Assembly (NCBI GenBank): GCA_963575745.1
Contig: CAUYUJ010014595.1
Location: forward strand, 250,095 to 310,094
Direction of reading: 5' to 3'
Length of the DNA: 60,000 bases
Origin: Prorocentrum cordatum
Taxonomy: Eukaryota > Sar > Dinophyceae > Prorocentrales > Prorocentraceae
In this document: positions 22,518 through 33,965 of the stretch, piece after piece
Layout: every line of letters starts with the position of its first letter
Numbering within the stretch: the stretch's first letter is position 1
Program-made: the position numbers and the translations under genes
Notes under the pieces: generated by a model
What the model was told of the DNA's origin: nothing
The model's database searches: none
The model's input: the letters and a program-made list of their open reading frames with translations, nothing else

Positions 22518-22763
22518 TGTCCCCGAATTTCTTCGGAGGTCCCGTCCAGGAGTTCTCGAGGCCCCTCGATCCCTCCTGAGGTCTCTCTCTCTCTCTCTCT
22601 TTCTTCGTCCCTGCGCCCGTGCCACCCGCCCTCGCCCGCCCCAGCAGAGGGGAGTTGTACTGCAGCCCATTTTGGGCGCGATGATGTAGTTCGCACGAGA
22701 GAAACTGTTCCTCCCTCTCGCTCTTTCATGATCCTAGCCCACCGTGTTCTTGCTTGAGAAACA
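22518..22763 (+). repeat. 5' LTR
   Basis: 246 bp, TG...CA. It contains a short CT microsatellite at about 22573-22595. The sequence just after it, TGGTAAGCGGAGC at 22765, begins with TGG as a tRNA primer-binding site should. It only partly resembles the initiator-Met type used by many copia elements. Confidence 0.85.
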
Positions 22764-22830
22764 ATGGTAAGCGGAGCTGGTGTCGAGGGGCAGACGGGAG
22801 GACCGGATCCAGGTGCGACGGGTGAGCGAG

Positions 22831-24060
22831 ATGACAACGATCGAGTTCGAGGCCAGCCGACCCAGACCGGAGAAGACCACTGGGATTCCGCGAGCTGGCA
22901 CGGAGAACCTTCGTGGTGGCACTGGGGGTGGTGGCCATCATCGTGGAGCTTATGACTGGCACGCTGATAGCGGGGTAGGCTGGGACCAGAGTGAGCAGAG
23001 TCACTCGTGGGGTGGTCCTGGGAATAGTCGTGCCGATGTCAACAGCGACTTCGGCGCCCCGCCTACTTGGCTAGGCTAGGAGCACCCGGACTTGTATAGC
23101 GCCAATTTGAAGTCCTGGGTGGCGCGCACGGGTTTCAAGTCTAAGGTGCAGGCCGGCAAGGTGCTAGAGACTCTACTGGTTGATATTCAGGCCAAGTTCA
23201 AGCCGGTCAGATCATCACAGAGTACCGCCGAGGGGATCGAGAAGCTTCTCGATCATCTCGCTGTCTTGAACGGCGAGAGACCAGGCGACAAGCAGCGAGA
23301 GGCTCAGAATCTCGCCCTCTTCGACTTCGCACTGCGTCGTGGGGAATCGCCCACGGACTTCGCGCTGAGGAGGGACGCGCAGGTGTCCGAGGCAGAGGCC
23401 CATGGGTTGACGCTTCCTGACGACATCAAGTCACGCTTCTTAGAAGAAGGAGCAAACCTCAGTCCTCAGAACAAGATAAATCTCCGCACGCTCGCCAAAG
23501 GGTGCCGCGATTTCCTGTCCATCAGGCAGGGCGCACTTATTCTGGACGTGCCGGAAGAGGGAGTTATGCCCTCATCCTCGGTCTCTGCGGGAAACCAGAA
23601 GAGCTACGCAGCGGAGCTACCGGGCTCCGAAGAGGCCCACCCGGCGCCTCCATCTCCCTGGGACGGAGCAGCTACGCACTACTACGATGACATCGATGAC
23701 TCGTTCGAGCTGCCCGAGGAGGACGCGCTGATCTTTCTCGAAGCGCTGGGCTCTCAGGAGTAAGACGAGAAAGACCTCATGCCGGTGCTGGCGGCGGTCG
23801 TAGAAGAAAAGTGGGGAAAAGAGAAGAGACGTACCTGGGCCGAGGCCCGAAACATGAAGGCGAGTCGTCGAGTGGATCGTGACTTCTTCGACCGTCGACG
23901 AGCTTCTCAGCCAGGTTTACGTCGCACTACGTCCGCCGACCTGAAGAAGAAGACGAGGTGCGCCAACTGTGGTGAGAAGGGGCACTGGGCAGAGAACTGC
24001 AAGAAACCGTACCGGTCCAAGCGGGGCAGACTCAATGAGGAGAAGGGCTCTACTACGGCC
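22831..24060 (+). pseudogene. gag: copia gag: capsid-like region and CCHC zinc knuckle
   Basis: One frame runs from ATG 22831 (MTTIEFEASRPRPEK) through a capsid-like helical region (LYSANLKSWVARTGFKSKVQ, then LLVDIQAKFKPV, then REAQNLALFDFALRRGESP) to a nucleocapsid knuckle. The knuckle is CANCGEKGHWAENC at 23959-24000, spacing CX2CX4HX4C, which would bind element RNA. TAG at 23077-23079 and TAA at 23761-23763 interrupt it in frame, with clear homologous-looking sequence on both sides. Copia elements usually make Gag and Pol as one frame, as here. The start is chosen as the first ATG in the open frame after the primer-binding region. Confidence 0.8.
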
Positions 24061-24900
24061 CCGAAGGGTTCGAGTTCGACGCACTGGGCAGGGTTCTCGC
24101 TGTCCAACAGCATGGACCAGCCATCCTGTGGGGCCGTTCTTCGAGGCGCGGCCGACGAGTGCGATTTCGAGACCTCGTGGGCGCCCTTCCCATTCGAGTT
24201 CTGGACGGGGATCGTTAGGAGCAGACTCGACGCCACGGCGATCACCTTGAAGAACATGCGGGACCGCGCCTCGGTAGATACCGCAGCGGGCCAGGCATTC
24301 ATCGGCCGCCCTGACGTACTGATACTGAAGAAGGCGATGCGGAGCAAGGGATTTTACGTTCACATCGATTGGACCCCGCTGGGGGGCAAGGCCGCATCTG
24401 GGATAGGCGGCCGAACAACCCCGATCGGTCGCTGCTGGGCACCGTGCTCTCTGGCCGGCTGCGGGTGCATCGAGTTCTACGTTCTGGAGCAGCAGTGCCC
24501 CCCCCCCCTGCCCCCAGCGCGACTCCTGGAAATGATCTGCACCAACGTAGATTTGCAGGACCATCGCATGACTGTAAACGACGACGGTAACCTGGTGGAT
24601 CGCGCTCTCCTGAGGCATCCGTCCGGTCACAGATCCGTCTCCCTGGTCCACCGCAGCCCGGAGCTGTTCCAGGTCTCCGACTCGGTGAAGGCCGGGCTTC
24701 CGAAGGAATGCTTCGACGTGCCGAGCCTCAGTGACCCGGTCAAGGACGGCGGGGATAGCGAGGGGCCGGGCCGCAGCTTTGTCGCTCAATTCCCTCTCCC
24801 CCACTTTGGCCTCTTGGGGAGATCTGTGGGCTCCGAGGATTCTCAGATGAGGGTGTTCGAGGAAAGTAGGGGCAGCGGGTCCGTGGCCAGTTTCTCTTGA
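24061..24900 (+). pseudogene. copia retropepsin-like aspartic protease
   Basis: Same frame as the gag knuckle. The active-site motif is SVDTAAGQAFIG, with Asp at 24277-24279. The DTA triad replaces the DTG/DSG common in other retropepsins. Then come a PLGGKAASGIGG flap-like segment, VLEQQCPPPLPPARLLE, and a DLQDHRMTV strand with a downstream PSGHRSV. This is the pattern of a beta-barrel protease that matures the polyprotein. The frame ends at 24898-24900 after running into out-of-frame sequence from about 24730. Confidence 0.65.
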
Positions 24901-24909
24901 GAAGGCTTC

Positions 24910-26480
24910 CATCACCAATCTGAGGGGCCCAGCTGGGTCGATGAGCTCCAAGCGGCCAGGAGTCATGATGACGAAGAAGAGAACCCTCATGCGAGCCCGA
25001 TCTCGGTCTCTCGGCGCGACGGTGCAGCCGGACCCCGAGATGGAGAACGACCGCTCCAGGGAGACCTTGCCCGAGGTTCGGGAAATGCTCGTTCAGGAGG
25101 CCCTGTCCGAGCGGGAGATCGCGGACTTCCTGGAGGGCAAGATGGGGCTCCCTCCCGTGCGCCATCGTTGGCGCCACCTGGTGCTGAAAGTCGTGAATAT
25201 CGAGCTGGTCACCCGCGTCGAGCAGCAGGTGGCTTTGCAGACGCCGTCAAGCTTCACGGAGTCCCTCCCGAAGTCAGAGTGCCCTCGCCCGCCTTGGGCG
25301 ACGAGGCACGGCTCCAACACGACCCGCGTCTACGCCCACTGCGCGCAGTGCTCGGATCGTCTGCTCATGAGGAACACGACCGCTCAAGAGATCTTCGAGG
25401 CCCAGAAGAAGAAGGCGGATCGCGAGTCGGCCAAGCGAGATCGTCAGGAGCAGAAGGGGCTCGCCAAGAAGATGATGATGGAGTACGGGGTGGGCTTCCA
25501 GAAGTCTCAGGACGAGCTGATGTGGAAGAGCGTGCGGGACTTCATTCAGCAGGGCATCTGCATGAACCACAACGTCCAGCAGGGGTCGTCGCAGCCGAGT
25601 CTCAGCGAAGCCGACATGCAGCGATTGGCGGCGACGATCGTGACCAGCCTGAAGGGATCGACCAGCAGCTCAAGCTGCAGGAGAATTTGAGTGGCTCCAG
25701 CATGCGCTTCGGCGACGCGCTGACCTTCGAGCAGGTCGAAGCCCTGAGGAGGCCAGGAGAGGAGACCCCAGTTTCTTCGCGCCTCTTCTCTCGGGACTCC
25801 AGGGTTTATCACGTCAGGGAAGCCTCCAGAAACACCTTCGGGAGAAGCAAGGTTCGGGCGATCTGGGACTCCAGGTCGGGGCGGCTTCTTGACTCCTCTA
25901 TCCTGGCTGAGAGCACCTTCTGGGCGCCTTCCGAGATGACGGGGCCCGAAGCTACGTCGTTCTGCGTTGCGCCGGCGATAAAACAAGCCGGGGGGAAGCC
26001 CCCCCGTTCTCTTTTTCCCCCGGGGGCCCGTTGGGTCGAAATCAGAACGAAAGACGACCGAGTCTTCTGGGGCGCTCCTTGGGCGGGCCCTCCCCATTCT
26101 GATTTGGTGACAGCCCTCCAGCGGGCGCGCGGGTCTCGACGCCCCCACGGTGCGGGGGGTCCTAAGGTCATTGCATGGCACGAAGCAACTACGGCTGAGG
26201 ACGGGGGAAGAGGAAGCCGCGAAGAGATGAGCGAGGGAAGCAAAGAATATGGAGGAGAAGAGGAGGTCGGCGCCTCGGAGCATCCCCTTAAGTATGTCAT
26301 CAAGGACCGCTTCGCGGCTGCAGCCCTAGACAGCGGTCCCTACGACCCAGGCCCGGGACCCAGCGTCTCCTATAAGGTTCGGGAGGCCACTCATCGAGTC
26401 CTGGAAGGTTCGGGCCTCAGATCGGGCAGCCGACTAAGGCGTCGAGAACATCAGCGATCGGAACGACTCCGAGGTGGCAC
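24910..26480 (+). pseudogene. Spacer between protease and methyltransferase-like domain
   Basis: The segment 24941-25690 reads as a charged protein with a metal-binding-looking stretch, RHGSNTTRVYAHCAQC (about 25300-25347), and then a Lys/Arg-rich coiled-coil-like part (AQKKKADRESAKRDRQEQKG). The frame then changes at about 25690 and continues as SMRFGDALTFEQVEALRRPG through an acidic region to about 26480. I do not recognise a family. It occupies the place where this element type has extra sequence compared with a compact copia Pol. Confidence 0.5.
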
Positions 26481-27140
26481 TACGGTCATGGAAATCTGCC
26501 CCCCCCCCCCCCCCCCGCGTCTCGGATCGCATGTCTAAGCTGGGCTATCGGGTGTCTCTCGCGTTTGACGTGCTAGTCGGCAAGGATCCTAGCTCGCCGT
26601 CCGCCCGAAGTGATCTCTGGAAGCAGATAGTGAGGGACCAACCCATGGTTGTGATCATGAGCCCAGTGTGTAAGGCATTTAGTATCGCGAGAGTTCCCTT
26701 TTGGCCCACGATGGATCAGGATAAGCTGGCTTCGGAAGAACAACGGGGTTTGGAATACCTGAAGGTATGCGAGCTCATTGCCCGCCATCAGCTGTCCGAG
26801 GGTCGTTCTTTCCTGTTCGAACAACCGGAAGAGGCCAGTTCGCTCGATCTGGACGGGGTCTGGGACCTTCTGGAAACTCCCGGGGTTCTATCGGCTGTCA
26901 CAGACCAGTGCGAGTTTGGGCTCTCGGTTTCCCCCACGGGCGGGCTGTCTCGGAAGAGGACAGTGCTGATTTCGAACTCCCAATCTCTCCTGTCCCCCCG
27001 TGTTCGATCCTGCTCTCGCTCCCACTCTCATCCTTCCTTTGGCGGGGGGGCGCAGGACATCTCGAGCTGAGCGATATCCTCCACAGCTGATCGAGGCCAT
27101 GGTGGCCGGCACTGAGGAATCGGCTTGGTTGTATCATCGC
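26480..27140 (+). pseudogene. Methyltransferase-like domain inside copia Pol
   Basis: After a C run (about 26498-26516) that breaks the frame, the protein reads RVSDRMSKLGYRVSLAFDVL. It continues with MVVIMSPVCKAFS, where the Cys codon at 26669 sits in a P-C..FS-like context, then RSFLFEQPEEASS, then AVTDQCEFGLS and an RKRT segment. The tail CSRSHSHPSF and RAERYPPQLIEAMVAG crosses a second frameshift at the G run near 27045. The order resembles C5-cytosine methyltransferases: motif I/II-like start, PC of motif IV, E(N) of motif VI, and an R-rich motif VIII-like segment. The Val between Pro and Cys departs from the PC dipeptide. Activity is not implied. A role in methylating element or host DNA is inference only. 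Confidence 0.55.
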
Positions 27141-27329
27141 GTGGCGCTCTGCCGCGCCCCAGACAGCGATTCCGAGTTCGACCCCCCCTCCTTCCCCGCG
27201 GACTTGGAACCCGAGGATCCCGAGGGGGACTCGGAGGAGGACGTCCCTGAGACGATCGCTCCGAAGAATCGTCGGCCCCGGGGGGTCCTGTTTCGGAGAA
27301 GGCTTCTCGTGAGGTCGGGCTCGACATCG

Positions 27330-28340
27330 CTCTCCAGAGGGAAGTGGAACTGCTGCGCGTGAATCTCGGTCATCCGAGTCACAGTGACTTCCTCCGCACC
27401 CTCAGTGGCTCCCGCTCGAGAGGATGTACTGACCTGGACCAGAGATCATTTCCTGTGCTCAGCTTGCGAGAGCCATGCTAAACCGTCGTGGAGAAGGCAT
27501 GCCCACCTGCCCAGGACCTATGAGTTCAATCGAGTCGTCGCCGTTGATCTCTTTTATGTCGAAGTTAACGGAACCAGCACCCCTGTGCTCAACATGATAG
27601 ATCACGGTAGCTCGTTTCAGCAGGCCTGCCTTCATCCCAGCGACACCGCTAAGGCCACCTGGAAGGCCTGCATGCAGTGGTGGGCGCGCCCGTTCGGGCT
27701 TCCCGAGATTGCGGCACGTGACGGGGGAGGGGATTTGAGAGAGAATGTGGGAGAGGATGCGAGCACTGCGGGATCTTTTTGCAGGTCGCCCCCGCGAATT
27801 CTCCCCGCTGGGACGGAAAGTGCGAGCGCCATGGCGGCATTTTGAAAGACGCCATGTCTAAGGCCTCTCTAGCACTCAACCCTGTTTCCGCAGAGGAGGT
27901 CGAGCTTATCATATGTGAGTGCGTGGCGGCCAAGAACAGGACGTTCCACCGAGGAGGGTATAGCCCCACGCAGTTGGTTTTGGGATGCAACCCCCGAGCG
28001 CCCCGCTCCCTCTTAAGCGATGACCCCCTTGATCTAGTGAGATGCGAGGGCGTCCTTCGCGAGGGTCTTGACGCCGACTCGGCCGCGGCCGAATTTTCCG
28101 GGCGTCACAGGATTCGCGAGGAAGCTCGCAAGGCACTGGCCAGTACTGAGGCCAGGTCCCGACTCTCCGAGGCCCCCGAGCCCGCAGACACAGCGATCGC
28201 CACTTTAAACCTGGGGAGTGGGTGTATGCGTGGAGAAGGGTTACCGGGTCCAACAGGACCCATTCCCTCCAACGGGACCGTTGGACAGGAGCTGGGATCG
28301 TCGCCCACCAGACCAGAAGCACCGCGTGGGTCGCCATAAG
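27330..28340 (+). pseudogene. copia integrase
   Basis: An HHCC-type N-terminal module is visible: VNLGHPSHSDFLRTL, then FLCSACESHAKP. The core has Asp at 27546 (VVAVDLFYVEV), Asp at 27720 (AARDGGG) and Glu at 27824 (GKCERHGG). After allowing for a frameshift near 27775 the last two are about 35 residues apart, so it is a DD35E integrase, which joins element cDNA to host DNA. The frame shifts again near 27375 and 27775. The C-terminal part (ECVAAKNRTFHRGGYSPTQL, then VLGCNPRAPRSL) is typical of copia integrases. Confidence 0.85.
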
Positions 28341-30071
28341 GACGCGACTCCTGAAATGTTCTGAAGAACGAGTCAGGTCCGCGACGCGACAGGAGTCTCT
28401 TGGGGCCGAGTTATTGGATCACGAGAGGTTTGATGCCTTGAGAGAGAAGATAAGGCCCCCCGGGAAACGTGTTGGAGTTGTGGATGCGGCCTCTGAGGGG
28501 CCCCCTCCTCCTGGGGCCTGGGACGGGCCTGAGCGGGCCCAAAGGGTCTCCTCTTTTGCCCCCCCCGAGTCAGTCCTTCCTACCGCCCCCCCTTCTCAGG
28601 CTCCGCCCTCGTCTGCTTCCGCGACCGGGAGCTAGAGGATCGGCGGTCTCGGCCTCGGATGCAGCTTCGCCGGAATCTAGATCCAGCGAGGTCGAGCCCG
28701 ACCAGAGACCTACGACGGACCTAGGCCGGATGGTTCGCCGAGCCGAGCTTGACTCTGCTCGAGATGCACGTCCTCGTCTGGCCCCAGCTGAGGAGCTGGA
28801 ACCAAGCGGCCGCGTCGCTCAGATGATACAGGAAAGAGAAGTGCCCCCTGGACCCGTTCTTCCTATTCCGGAACTCGACCATTGGGGGCCAGGGATCTCT
28901 CTTCCGAGGGCCCGCCGTGCGGTGTCAGAGCCCTACCCGTTTCCCCCCCGAGTGAGAATCGAACCCCCCTTTGAGTCATCGCCCCCGGGCCCTACTGCGG
29001 AGCCTCCAGAGGCTCCCGACGAGCAAGACGCGAGCCTACTTGCCGAGCTGGAGGCATGGTTTCCTGCTATCAGTGCGCCTGACTGCTTAGGTCTTTGTTA
29101 TGATGCGGCTGAGCACTTCACCGGCTCAACTGTTACTGCGGCTCCAGCGAAGCCTCGCGGAGCCGAAGTAGCGTGGAAGAACGTGAATCCCCAGGAACGT
29201 CAAAGGTTTTACGAGTCCGATGCGGCCGAGTGGGAAGCCATCGTGAGGTCCGGGGCCGTCCGTGTGCTTTCTCCTTCGGAATCCAGGTTGGCTCGCCGCA
29301 GGTTTCCGGATCGAATTCTTTCTTCCAGGATGCTTTGTCGTCTGAAACCACAGGAAGGAGTGGGAGCTCCCCCGAAGGCGAAGAGCAGGTGGTGCGTTCA
29401 CGGTCGCCGAGACCCGGACTCCCAGTCATTGTCTGTTTATGCTCCCACCCCCCAGTCTGAGTCAATAATGGTGGTCCTCCAGATGATTGCGTCTATGCAG
29501 TGGCGGCTACAGGTGGCCGATGCTAAAAACGCCTTCGGTCAAAGTAACAAGTTGGAGAGGCCCAGCGGGGCCATTTTTGTAGAACCGTGTCATGGCGTCG
29601 AGCTCGAGAGCTCGCAGTTGATAGAGCTCGCTGCCCCGGCTTATGGGCTTAATGACGCTCCGATTTTTTCGGCGCCGAACCCTAACGAACTGGCTGGCGA
29701 CTCAGGGCTTCATCAAGAGCCTGCTCGAGCCTTGCCTCTGGCTCAAGCGCGACTGTCTCGGTGAATTAAGAGCTCTGACCCTGATAGAGGTTGATGACCT
29801 GGTCATCGCCGGAGAAGATAAGGAGGTGGCTGGTCTCAAGAAATCTATGTGTCAGCGTTTTGAGTTCGGTAAGTGGAAGGAGCTCGAGTCCGAGTATGCG
29901 GGCAGGCGTCTGATCCAGCTAGGCGATCGTATCACAGTGGATCAGGAAACATGCATTCGTGAGCAGCTCAGCAACGTGCATCTCGATCGCTCACGCTGCA
30001 GTGAGCCTGAATCTTTGTCGACGTTTGAAGAGATAGCGGCTTGCAGAACTGCAGTCGCTCAAGTGCAGTGA
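28340..30071 (+). pseudogene. copia reverse transcriptase with Pro/Ser-rich linker
   Basis: 28469-29130 is a Pro/Ser-rich linker. RT starts with EWEAIVRSGAVRVLSP and SRWCVHGRRDPD. It has motif A VADAKNAFGQS (Asp codon 29519-29521), APAYGLNDAP, and motif C LIEVDDLVIAG (about 29783-29815). It makes cDNA from element RNA. The frame changes between 29640 and 29700, so motifs A and C are not on one reading frame. Confidence 0.85.
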
Positions 30072-30867
30072 CTCGCCAGGGGAAGTCGGCCAGATGTCGC
30101 CGGCAGTGCTTCTCTTTTGGCTGCTGCTCTCCCCGCTCCCAGGGTGTCGGATGCGATGATTTTGTCGCGTGTCTGTAAGTATCTCAGAGGCTCGTGTGAT
30201 CAGAAAATCACGATCTGGGCTCTCGACCCCCTTTCCGCGCGTTTCGTCGCCGCGAGTGACCCGGGCGGTCCGGGGACCGCGCGGAGAGGCGGCGCACAGG
30301 CCGGCTGGCTGGTCATGGCCGCCGACGGATCGATCCGCGAGAATCGCCGAGCCATGGCGGGCGTACTCTCCTGGAGATCTCAGCGTATTAAAAGAGCGGT
30401 CGCTAGTGCAGTGGCGGCGGAGACCCTGGCGCTCTCGGCCGCAACGGCCGAAGCTCAATGGGTGCAAGTTTTGTGGCGCGATTCTGTCTTCGGTGACGTC
30501 CCTCGCCCGGATTGGTTCTTTCTCGGGACAGGCGCCGTTCTCGATGGTGCTCTCTCGAGACTGCCAGCTGTGCGAGGCGGCCGCGGGCCTGGCAGTCGTG
30601 CATGCAAAGTCTGCGTTTGACACCCTATCCCGCAACTCTGCAGGATCTAAGGCGGATCGTCGCCATGCCATCGAGCTGGCAGTAATCAGAGACTCCCTAT
30701 CCTCGGTCGGCTCCCGGGCGCGCTGGATGCCTCGCGGGGAGATGCCGGCCGATCCACTTACGAAAATAGAGCCATCGAAGGGGGATCTAGCATTGCACGA
30801 TCTCCTCTGCAAGGGGGGCTCTCTCCCTAATCGACGAGGGCGGTCATCTGGACGAGAGGTCTCTTAA
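30072..30867 (+). pseudogene. copia RNase H domain
   Basis: ILSRVCKYLRGSCDQKITIW is followed by GWLVMAADGSIR and LSWRSQRIKRAVASAVAAET, where ETLALS supplies the RNase H Glu. Then, in another frame, come VHAKSAFDTLSRNSAGSKAD and RWMPRGEMPADPLTK, the usual copia C-terminal block. It degrades the RNA strand after cDNA synthesis. At least two frameshifts (about 30070 and 30590) are present. Confidence 0.8.
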
Positions 30868-31136
30868 CATTAGCTTAAAAAACCGTTCCCGAGGTGTTTC
30901 CCGAAGGTTACTTGAAGAAACGGCTAAGGTGGAAGGTGGGGCCAGGGCCTCTCCAGAGGAAAGAAGCGAGGAGAAGGAAGAAAGGTCGGGGGAGGGCTCG
31001 AGGAGGACAGAGGAGAGAAGGGCGACGGAGGAAGCTGGAGGAAGCTGCCCCGGAGAGAGGAGGCAGAAGATGGAGGGGCCCGCCTGCGTGGAGATCGAAG
31101 CTGGCGCGGGTTTAGGCCCGCGAAAGTCGGGCCCGC
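30868..31136. other. Purine-rich region before the 3' LTR
   Basis: 30925-31080 is GGA/GAA-rich (GAGGAAAGAAGCGAGGAGAA). It may include a diverged polypurine tract, but it does not abut the LTR. Confidence 0.4.
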
Positions 31137-31520
<384 letters not shown>

Positions 31521-31693
31521 CCCCCCCCCTGGAAGGGGGGGGGGGCGGGCAGGGGCGCGCGCGCGCCTCGACGAGGGGAGGCTCGCGCGCGCGGCGTGCC
31601 CGCTGCAGCGCCCCCATCCGCCCCCTTGCTTGGGCGTCGACGGCCCTGGCGGCAGGCGCGAGGCCCGCTCTCGGGGGCGCACCGTGACGCTCA
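31521..31693. other. GC-rich flank of the copia element
   Basis: C run, G run and CGCGCGCG tracts. No feature beyond the possible CCCCC target duplication at the LTR edge. Confidence 0.4.
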
Positions 31694-31830
31694 GAACCCC
31701 TCGAGCGGGATGTTTTTCGCCATTCTCGGCCCCCGGGGGGGCCCTTGCCATGCCTGAGGGGCGTCAACAAACAGCCCGGGGATGAAAAACTGGCCCCAGG
31801 GAATGAGTCGAGACAATTGGGGATCGACGT
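31694..31830 (-). repeat. Dispersed repeat flanking the copia element, right copy
   Basis: Reverse complement of the 22337-22500 segment: GGGGGGCCCTTGCCATGCCT pairs with CATGGGAAGGGCCCCC, and GATCGACGT with ACGTCGACC. Confidence 0.75.
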
Positions 31831-31874
31831 GACGAAAGCGAGGGGGAGGGGGTAGTGCCGACGGTGGTGAGCCG

Positions 31875-32765
31875 GTCCCCACGCGCTGCCGAGGCTGCAG
31901 TCGCGCGGGAGCATTTGTCGGAGCGGATCATTTCCAGCAGAATGGTCCGGCGGTGGAAGCCAGTGGGAGAAATTTCTGGATGACCAGAGGACAAGTCGCG
32001 ATGGTGCGCGCACGGTCGCAGGGGCCCAGATTCTGGCCCTCTGAAGGTGTGCGCTCCGACGACTCGGGCGGCGAGCGGCATGTTATTTCTCGAATCCGTC
32101 GGTAATCTCGGCCCGTTGCGGACGTGCAAAATTCCTCCTGTCAGAGTGGCCTAATGCGCCGATATCAGGGAGACATATGCGTTGAACCGTGCGAGGGAGT
32201 GCGCATGGCCGGGGGTGCTCTTGCCCGCTTGAAAGTGTTTGCTTGCGGCCAAGACGATTCTTCTATCGCCTAGAGGGGGACTGTTGTGACTTTCCTTGAG
32301 AAGCACGGGTTCACCTGGTCCCTCCTGGGACCTTGCTGGTGGATTCGCCGCGGATCGAAGGGGGAACTGCTAAACGTGATCTTGCTAAAGGTAGACGATT
32401 TCTTCGTGGGAAGCTCGTCTTCGGAGACCCGCTCGTGGCCGCTGGGGATCTTTGAATGTCGATTTCGGTTTGGGAGATACCGCGAGTGGCAAGAAAGCAT
32501 TGTGAACTTCGCCGCGCCGACAAAAGAGTCGCCGTCGGGCCGAGGAGGGTTACCGTGAACACGGAGAAGTGCATTCTAGAGGAGATCCGCCCCTCTTCGG
32601 TCGCCAATGGCAGCTTGGCGTGGAAAGACGGACCCCTTCAACCACGGGAGTTCAAGGCCCTGAGATCGTTTTCCGTGTTAGATCGCATCCAGATGTGGGA
32701 CGTTGCGGCTGGCCCCCGCGACCCCACCACAATCGCTCCGTCGTTCTCACGCGCGCCTGAGTCCT
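31875..32765 (+). pseudogene. Second copia reverse transcriptase remnant
   Basis: REHLSERIISSRMVRRWKPV and SRWCAHGRRGPD near 31895-32030 match the N-terminal RT block of the 22.5 kb element (RFPDRILSSRMLCRLKP, SRWCVHGRRDPD). From 32286 the frame MTFLEKHGFTWSLLGPCWWI leads to ILLKVDDFFVGSS, an RT motif C, and to FECRFRFGRYREWQES. Motif A has been lost between them and the frame changes several times. Sequence differs enough from the complete element to be a separate lineage. No LTRs were found. Confidence 0.7.
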
Positions 32766-33290
32766 TCTGTTAGCCCTTTTTCCTTGAGTGTTTACTTGTC
32801 CCGCGGTGCTCGCAGCTGCACGTGGTTGTGTCCTTCGGCAGGCGTTTTTTTGTTTTTGCAGCGCGCATTCCGAGGAGTTCGCGCGCCCTGAGGCGAGGAA
32901 GCAAACAAACACTCGCAGTCCATCTGTTTCACGACGCGTCGATGCGAGGGACATCCTACGTAGAGGTTTCCTGGATATTTGTCTTACCATTTCCTCATTC
33001 CTCCTCCTCCTCCTCCTTCTCCCTGCTCCCCCTCTCCTCCTTTCCCGCGCTTCTCTCTCGTCCTTCCCCTCTCCTACTTCCACTCTCGCTCCTCCCCCTT
33101 CCCCGCCTCGTCCTCGTCATCCTCCGCATTCGTCCTCATTCCTTCAACTAACGCCTCCTCCTTCTCCTGTTCCTCTTTCTCCTCCCCCCCTTCACAAATG
33201 GGCCCCGCAACCTGTCCTGGGGCGCATTCTGGCCAGGAGTTTGGGGCAGTCTGGCCGTGGTCGCGAGGATCCGCCGGGTGGTTAAAGAGG
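32766..33290. other. Pyrimidine-rich low-complexity DNA
   Basis: 32990-33190 is CTC/TCC-rich. No gene recognised. Confidence 0.5.
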
Positions 33291-33965
33291 ATTTCGAACA
33301 TCGAACAATGGCATAATCATGAATTTCGGGCGCCCATTTGGTCTTCCAGGCAAGGCCCAGCGCCGAACCAAAAAGTCATTGCGGACCTCGGCACGTTGAT
33401 GTATATGCTTCTCCAAGAAGTGGTTGCACTTAGGGGTTCTCATCCCCTTTTGAAGGAAGTGGGCCCGTCTGCGGGCCCGGCGGCCCCGTTCCCGTCCTTC
33501 GCCGCCCCATAGTTTCCAATAGAAGGCCCGTGAGCCAGCCGGGTGGCCTCGTTCCCGTCTGTTGTTGCACCACATAGTCTACACCGCCTAGTTGCATCAC
33601 GTAGATTGCACCACGAAATTGCACCACCTAGTTTGCACCACGCACGTTTTCCTTTCATAAAAGAAAATGCATTGATTCTACCCCCCTCGGATTAACTATC
33701 CCCCCTGTCGTATTGCAAATTGCATGTGGTTGTGCCCATTGTCCATCCGAAGTATGAATTCGCACCATCCCAGGGGGGGACAGCCCCCGCCATCCTCTGC
33801 AACAGATTTTATGCGCGCGCATTTGTTTATCAACACTCAACAATTTTCAATAATCCGTCGCAAAAGAATGACGAAGTGCATACGCACGCGTCGTCGCGCG
33901 CGCATGCCGGAATCCTTCAAGTTTTCTTTGGCGTGTCGTAGGGATTTCAAAACCGAGTGTCCATT
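33291..33965. other. Unassigned DNA with TTGCACCAC repeats
   Basis: 33563-33645 has about six copies of GTTGCACCAC-type words, the reverse complement of the GTGGTGCAA words at 9.8 kb. The rest is unassigned. Confidence 0.5.

Noticed and set aside
22764-22780. Initiator-Met tRNA primer-binding site
   Set aside because: Only the first five bases and a later GAGC match. The position is right but the tRNA is not identified.
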